Shown piece after piece: positions 58,258 to 64,000 of a stretch of 64,000 nucleotides of DNA. Below the pieces are notes generated by a model that saw only the letters and a list, made by a program, of their open reading frames with translations, did no database searches and was not told the DNA's origin. Source of the stretch: Sinonovacula constricta (taxonomy: Eukaryota > Mollusca > Bivalvia > Cardiida > Solecurtidae); NCBI GenBank assembly GCA_007844125.1, contig CM017564.1, forward strand, positions 10,017,520-10,081,519. Direction: 5' to 3'. The translations under genes and the position numbers were made by a program. Each line of letters opens with the position of its first letter. The stretch's first letter is position 1.

Positions 58258-58465
58258 GATGGTTTATTTGGTCTGTTGTCCCACCAACAGCATTTCAGTG
58301 ATCTGGAGACGATGTCCACTTGAAGCAGAAATAGTGCTGCCTTCATTGGGTATAGCATGCCATGAACACCTGGCATGATACCACTCATAGTAAAATTATC
58401 CTGACAATGGGCTAACCAGTCATGGAACTACCGTTATATTTGCTTGAGCGTTAGCAAGGGAGCCA
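58258..58465 (-). mobile_element. SINE-A, left arm of an inverted pair
   Basis: The tail and body are present but it is truncated at AGGGAGCCATAC, where the next copy begins in the opposite direction. It lies in the 5' intron of MTHFSD. Confidence 0.88.
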
Positions 58466-58467
58466 TA

Positions 58468-58775
58468 CTGGACCTGGTAGCGAAATCGGTAGAGTGTCGG
58501 CTCCACGTACTGGAGGCCCCGAGTTTGATCCCGGTCCATGACATACAAAAATGGATGTGATATAGCTCCCTTACTGACACTCAAGCAAATACAAGGATAT
58601 GTCCCTGACTGGTGGGTCCGGTGTCGGGATAATTTGACTGGACTTGGTATCATGCCAGGTGTTCATGGCATCCTATACATGGTGAAGGCAGCACTATATC
58701 TGTATCTACTTAAAGTGGACACAATCTCCAAATAACTTAAATACTGTTGGTGGGACAATAAACCAAGCAGACAAT
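58468..58775 (+). mobile_element. SINE-A, right arm of an inverted pair
   Basis: Full copy, head TGGTAGCGAAATCGGTAGAG, tail GACAATAAACCAAGC. It can pair with 58258-58465 in a transcript. Confidence 0.88.
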
Positions 58776-58835
58776 AAGGAGATATCATTATAATAAAATA
58801 TAAAATATTTTTGTCTTGCAGACAGAAATCCCACC

Positions 58836-61800
58836 ATGTCACAGAAGTTGCCTGCAGATTCTGTGAAAGAACTGGGACCAGGTAAACAACTATTATGAAA
58901 AATTCTGTTTACTTCTTGGTTTGCATATTGAAAAGTGTTCTTACTTTAATCAGGGGCACAACTATTCTTTCTTCAAACCACTGCAATAAATTCTACCCAG
59001 ACATAAATATGGGGTCTTCCTCCACCAATAATTAGCTGAACATTATTGTGTCGGTGAGATGTAACAAAAAACAAACATCTATTTAACAAAAATAGACCAT
59101 TAACAAGAATTGACACACATCCTCAATTTTGGGTTGATGTATTAGGAAGTTTTATAAACCCACTCGAGAAAAACTAGGATGAATGTTTGTATTTTCTTTC
59201 ATTATAATGATATGAATTATCACAGGTTTACATGAATAATGTATATCCAGATAACCAGATTAGTTATCAGCCAGTTAATGTTTGTCAAGTTGACATCCCA
59301 CTAATGTCATACATTACTGTCAACACTTCTATAGTACTTTTCTTTGCATGTAGTTAATTAGGCAACAAAAGCCCAGCTAGATATAAATAAAGGTTCTTTA
59401 CAAATTTAGCAGGTAAAGGTTTTTTTGGGGGGAAAAGCTATGGCCTAGTTTGAGAGTTGCTGTCTAATAACTCCCGTGACTCCATGGCTCTAGAACCCCA
59501 GATAACTTGAGATAAGTGGAGTAGAGCTCCAGCTAAGTCCTTTATTTCCCCACCAAGCCCTATACACTGGTACTAATTAGAAACCTAAACAGTTAAAAAA
59601 GTAGTTGTTGTCCAGTCTAGTTCAAATACTGCCAAGTATGAATTAAAATATGTCACCTGATGTTCTGTTTGTTTCTAGTTATTGAAATTGTTAATTCTGC
59701 TAAAAGATTTGGTTCCATTATTGGTAATGTTAGATAATACTCTACATGTACCATTAAATTACTGCCATGTCACTGTTTTTCAAGAATTTCAATTTCATAG
59801 GATGGATAATTTAAATGAAAAAAATATTTTCCTTTAAAGGTTTGCTAATTATAAATGTTAACTAGTAAGGTATATTGGTATAGTAAAATGTACTGATTTA
59901 ACAAAATAAGTGCGCACAAAAATTTTCCCAAAATGGACCATTTTATCGATACAAAAACTCCCCAAATGGGCATTTTTGTCGATAAAAATTCCCAAAATGA
60001 CCAGACTCCTTTTCCCAAAAAAATAGGCAAAAGACCCCCTGCCCGGTTTCAGGATAATGTGACTGCTTGTGGTAGCATGCCAAGTGGTCATGGCATGCTA
60101 TACACAGTGAAGGCAGCACTATATCTGCTTCGAGGGACACTGTCTCCAGATAACTGAAATATTGTTGGTAGGATGATAATTCCAACAGACAATTTTGGCA
60201 TGTCATCCAACTGGCCTTCAGTGTGTCAGTGGTTCTGCCCAGACATTTGTCTCTGATTTTCCCCCACCAATATGCATCAGTGATTCTATCCACACATTGT
60301 CTAGGATCTTCCCCCACCAATAAAATAATGATAGCTGGACATTGATGTCAATTATTGTGTCACTTAAATGTATAATTCAAATCGGTACGTTTTTTACCAC
60401 TTGCAGACGATGTCTCCAAATCCGCCATTCGTACTGCGGTTTGGAAGTACATCGAAGAGAATGACCTGGCTGACTTTCCCAGGCCGGTCAATAGGAGGAT
60501 ACCCAACGTTAAGGTGAGTCCAGTAATATAAGGGGTTCCTGGGGCCAAGGGCACTCAGCGCGTGGGTTTGAGTCCCGGTCAGGCAAGAACTTTTATGTGG
60601 GGAGGTTTTCCAGCAATTTTCAGTGCACCTGTGATTCTACTTAGACATATTCATGGGGTTGTCTTTCACCAGTAATCAGTTGGGTGCTTCAATGTGACTG
60701 CAATTTACCCCCCAAAAAACACCAACAAACCAGTGATATACTCTGTGATATCCCAAGGGAAAAGATTCTTGAAAAGTGTCTTGAAATATAAATAATGTGT
60801 AAGTATTTTTCAAGATAAAATTAAAAATATGTGGACAGTTTGAATTTAATCCTTTCTTGCACATCATTTATGTCGTTAAGATAAACTTAACCCTAAATGG
60901 TGTTCAGAAAGTACACAGTTAGCAACTTGTTTTAATTGAATTCATTTTACTATGCACCATGAGTTAAAAGAAACACTTATGTGAAATGAAAGCCATGTAT
61001 TATACATTTACTTAAGAGTTTGTTTTTTTAGGTAATTGGAGTTCCTTACAGGAATTATCACCAGGAAGTTAGGCTTAATGGGAGCACTTTACTTAAACAT
61101 TCCATGGAGTGAGCTTATTCTATTTCAGTAGGAGCAATGTTGTGAAGTGGTTAAAGTTGCAGTCTTAAAACCTCTCACAGCCTCACACTATGAGTTTGCG
61201 ATGGGGCAAAAAGTTAATGTGACTTGTCAGGTCTTCCATCTGATTGGCTGTGTGGCTGGTTCTGAGATTTTTTATTCACTTAACAAGGTTTTACACATTT
61301 GTCTTATGAATTTTCTTAAAATTTTGTAAAAACAACTACTTTTTCCATAAACATGTGCATTTTCATGGTGCATTTTTTTGTGTTGGAAATAAAACTTAAT
61401 TGCTCTGTTATTGAGTATTAATTAACAGAAATGTGTATGTAGCCTAAGACTAAGGCCAGTAATCGCCAACTATTAAGAACTCTTACTCAAAGCAGAGATT
61501 TTAAGTCACAATATAATATCTTCATAATGTAGCTTCATGCCTCTGTTTTTGCCTGATGCTTTATCTTTGCTACTTTGAGCTTAAAATCACATTGTAACTG
61601 TATGAATGAGCTTATTTTTGTTGGTATGAAAATTGTGACTTGGACTTAAGTCATGAGTTAGGCTTAAGAATGGTTGGTGAATACAGGCATTAGTTTATTT
61701 GACATTTAAACTATTATAGTAAGGCCATGCCAAATTGGAATTTTGTTAAGCGTCAACTCAAGTTTAACAAACCTAGGTACCTATTCACAAAAACACACAA

Positions 61801-64000
61801 ACCGAAAACGAAAACACAATTGTTTTTCGACAAAAACAATGCATTATATATACATGTATATATTTATTAGAAAAAACATCATCATAATATGAAACAATGG
61901 TTTTAATTACTTACGAAATGCATACTTTTAGCATGACTTAGTACATATGGTGTAATAAAACAAATGTTTTTTTTTTCACGAAAATTATATATTGTATTAA
62001 TGACACAGCTATGGAAACATTGTCACATCATATTTTTTGTAAGTAAGAAGTAATTGTGGAGTAAATGAATTATAATGAGAATACTTATACTTCCATACAA
62101 TATGTACTATTACTGTCCATATACAGTGACATGTACCATGAACCAAGACATGAAATTTATTATACTGGTAATACTGTCATAGTAGAATTAAAAAGTGTAT
62201 AAGTGGCACACTTGAGACGTTGGAGATCTATGTTGCAAAATATCAATAAACGTAAGTATATGTAATGTCAACATGTCCATCCTAGCTAGTTTTCACATAA
62301 ATAAGTACTTGGTAGTACATGAATGTTTATAGTTTTTAATTATAGTATACATGTAGTTATGTTTTTCTGAATCCCGGAACATCGGAATTATTTAAGAAAA
62401 TTTCTCCAACACATTTGTTTTTTTATTGGATTGAGGTCTCTAAAACCTACGTGCACGCGGACGCTTAACAGAATTCTGATTTGGCATGGCCTAATGTATG
62501 TACAAAATGGCTGTCTAACATAAGAACCTTAATCATCCATAAGAATTGTGAAGTGAATGATGGATCAGGGCTTTTTCAGGTGTTTTGGGGGGGGAAGGCC
62601 CCAGCCCAAATTGGGAATTTTTGACGCGGTAAATAGTCAAATTTGGGGAAAAAAGTATTCACAAATCAAATCAATTGGGAAATTTTAACATTTATTTTTC
62701 TGCATTAAAGCTTAATCTGCCTTGCTTTTGTGTCCCTAAAAGTGTTACAGAGCTCTTCCAGAGTTCGTTCAGAAAGCTCTGCAAGGCCTACAATACAGAT
62801 TCTCATTAAATTGGAGAGTTTTTCCTGGCCAAGGGAGCTTCTCAAAGAAGTGCATATTAGGTTCATAGTGCTGAACCCTCTCTCCACAGCTGCTATGCTG
62901 GATGGTATTAAGGTCATCATTTGCAGAAGTTGGTAGATTCTAGATCGCATAGTATTTACTATTTTGCGACATTTTTCGTCACTATATTTAGCGGGTCAGA
63001 ATAAAAGCCGGTACTGCTTGTACCTTTTTTGCCTTATAACTTCTTTCAGTTCTATATGCAGTCAAACAGTTATGGCAAAAATACTTATGTATATGAAATA
63101 AAAAACAATTCCTGTTAATTTTCAAACCATATATTGACTATAATGTTATCTGGAATAAGGGTAAGAGTCTATTTTTTCACCGGTTTCATTCATACATAAG
63201 TTCACGGAAAGTAGTTTTCACAGATCACCGATCAAAAGTAAACAAACAAATCGCGTAATTGGAAAAGTCTCTTGATTTCATGGTTTCTTGGTTATTTATT
63301 TTTATAGGTTAAAAGGCATTTCAAATGAGAATTAATATGAGATTGGGATTTTTTTTCTTGAAATTGGGGAAAATGGTCGCTATTTGGCATTGGGAACGGG
63401 ACCTAATATCGGCCCCGTGAGACAGACTAAAAAAGCCCTGTAATGATCATAAATGGTCGCTGCAATGTATTTCAAAAACAAAAACAAAACTCAAGGCATT
63501 TCTACCCCTCTTACCTGGATATCACTTTTTCATCATTAACTTTGGATTCATTATAGTATTTCATCTCTGATTGTCCTTACTTTCTTTAACCAAACAGCAT
63601 TTTGTTTTCCAGTCATCATTCTACGATATGCATCGAAAATGGTTGCCAATTTTGATTGGTCTTAATGTACACATTTATTTAAATGATAAACATAACCGAC
63701 AATCAATTCAGTGTAACACAGGTGATTATGGTTTTGAGTGTTACTTGATTATACTCGATGATATGATTGGAATCAATTTCAGTAAAAATTTTACTCTGCA
63801 GACAGTGAGCTAGATTTGCCTTTAATAACATTTTCTTTGCACCAAACCATAATTTAATGCGTAAAAAACTAAAAGGCACACTCTAGAATAAACCCTGGTG
63901 GCAGTTGCACAGTTATGAGATGAAGACATGTATTTTCTATTCTATATTGCAGGGTGCTGCCACCGCGGCAGATTTTATCCCTACCATGCAGGAGTTTAAG
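58836..64000 (+). CDS. MTHFSD: MTHFS domain-containing protein, 5' part (exons 1-3; gene runs off the right edge)
   Basis: Coding exons are 58836-58881, 60407-60513 and 63953 to the window end, phases 1 and 0 matching, all AG/GT. The start has a good Kozak context (CCCACCATGT) inside an exon that begins at 58822. Exon 2 encodes [17 protein letters not shown] and NRRIPNVK, the N-terminal signature of MTHFSD (human: WGYMESQNLADFPRP.. RIPNFKG). Exon 3 begins GAATAADF and continues EFK at the edge. MTHFSD pairs a 5-formyltetrahydrofolate cyclo-ligase-like fold with a C-terminal RRM in vertebrates; neither the catalytic region nor the RRM is in this window. Plain MTHFS was considered, but the [12 protein letters not shown] motif is specific to MTHFSD. 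Intron 2 (60514-63952) carries SINE-B copies, a 771-bp TIR element and a hAT element. Confidence 0.88.
58975..59075 (+). mobile_element. SINE-B 3' fragment in MTHFSD intron 1
   Basis: CTACCCAGACATAAATATGG, GGTCTTCCTCCACCAATAA. Confidence 0.75.
59080..60034. other. MTHFSD intron 1, nothing recognised
   Basis: A short internal repeat of TTTTGTCGATA/TTTTATCGATA with CCCAAAATGG words at 59925-60015. Otherwise unique. Confidence 0.5.
60035..60195 (+). mobile_element. SINE-A, body fragment in MTHFSD intron 1
   Basis: TGCCCGGTTTCAGGATAATG to GTTGGTAGGATGATAA; the head is replaced by unrelated sequence. Confidence 0.82.
60196..60360 (+). mobile_element. SINE-B fragment with an internally repeated 3' part
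   Basis: Two copies of the TTCCCCCACCAATA motif (60258 and 60310), immediately upstream of MTHFSD exon 2. Confidence 0.7.
60533..60710 (+). mobile_element. SINE-B copy in MTHFSD intron 2
   Basis: It begins only about 20 bp after the exon 2 donor: GCGCGTGGGTTTGAGTCCCG, then GGGGAGGTTTTCCAGC. Confidence 0.8.
61128..61290 (+). mobile_element. SINE-B, decayed copy in MTHFSD intron 2
   Basis: AGGAGCAATGTTGTGAAG, TGAGTTTGCGATGGGGC, CAGGTCTTCCATCTGATTGG. Confidence 0.6.
61443..61690. mobile_element. MITE-2 copy in MTHFSD intron 2
   Basis: Same interior as 33640-33888, same orientation (CTTTGCTACTTTGAGCTTAA, AATTGTGACTTGGACTTAAG). Abuts the TIR element at 61722. Confidence 0.7.
61722..62492. mobile_element. 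771-bp TIR element with 33-bp terminal inverted repeats in MTHFSD intron 2
   Basis: TIRs at 61722-61754 and 62460-62492 match at 30 of 33 positions, beginning AGGCCATGCCAAAT and ending TTAAGCGTC. The interior is AT-rich with no long ORF. It is a non-autonomous DNA transposon; its superfamily is not determined. Confidence 0.86.
62566..63440 (-). mobile_element. hAT element, internally deleted, with CAGGGCTTTTT ends
   Basis: Left TIR CAGGGCTTTTTCAG (62566), right TIR CTAAAAAAGCCCTG (63440), typical hAT ends. It encloses a remnant of transposase C-terminus. No exact 8-bp target duplication; AATGATGG and AATGATCA near the two ends are only similar. Confidence 0.82.
62705..62950 (-). pseudogene. 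hAT transposase C-terminal dimerisation domain remnant
   Basis: About 80 residues are readable. [14 protein letters not shown] and [12 protein letters not shown] match the hAT dimerisation signature ([13 protein letters not shown]). The N-terminal BED finger and RNase H-like catalytic core are missing within the TIRs, so this copy cannot be autonomous. Confidence 0.85.

Noticed and set aside
1..64000. Viral, prophage or bacterial defence content
   Set aside because: No viral structural or polymerase motifs and no bacterial gene organisation were seen; everything recognised is animal or transposon-derived.

Overview
This is a piece of an animal nuclear genome. It has AT-rich sequence, short conserved exons bounded by GT..AG introns, and no bacterial operons or Shine-Dalgarno starts. 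Three conserved metazoan genes can be read exon by exon. The two abundant tRNA-headed SINE families, the many small foldback/MITE elements and the long minisatellites look molluscan, most likely bivalve. That placement is an inference and not proven here.

Layout. (1) 1-17423, minus strand: the 5' part of nicotinate phosphoribosyltransferase (NAPRT). Exons lie at 17423-17342, 4375-4205 and 3458-3248, and the rest is off the left edge. Intron 1 is about 13 kb and holds a 57-bp array (7505-9660), a 75-bp array (10545-12182), SINEs and MITEs; intron 2 holds a 40-bp array. (2) 17424-23096: a gap between divergent genes, filled with duplicated and inverted repeat blocks and a fragment of a RecQ-like helicase exon. 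(3) 23097-28798, plus strand: a three-exon gene for a 122-residue single-pass membrane protein I do not recognise. Its second intron is mostly an (ATC)-rich array with a higher-order repeat. (4) 28800-41425: about 12.6 kb without a conserved gene, made of minisatellites, several MITE families, SINEs and a dead mariner transposase. (5) 41426-53411, minus strand: a complete NMD3 gene (60S ribosomal subunit export adaptor) in 15 coding exons, 507 residues, with SINEs and a 27-bp array in its introns and a small tandem duplication across one exon/intron border. (6) 53412-58835: the spacer between NMD3 and the next gene, with promoter-like motifs just upstream of NMD3 and a probable non-coding first exon for MTHFSD. 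(7) 58836-64000, plus strand: the first three coding exons of MTHFSD (methenyltetrahydrofolate synthetase domain-containing protein). Its introns carry an inverted SINE pair, a 771-bp TIR element and a hAT element.

The genes serve unrelated housekeeping roles (NAD salvage, ribosome export, a folate-enzyme-like RNA-binding protein), so no pathway cluster is claimed. NAPRT and the membrane-protein gene diverge, as do NMD3 and MTHFSD. No CRISPR, prophage or bacterial-type system is present. The most distinctive content is the repeat landscape: arrays whose unit lengths (57, 75, 27 bp) are multiples of three and so appear as long ORFs, plus several TIR families that can be delimited by eye.
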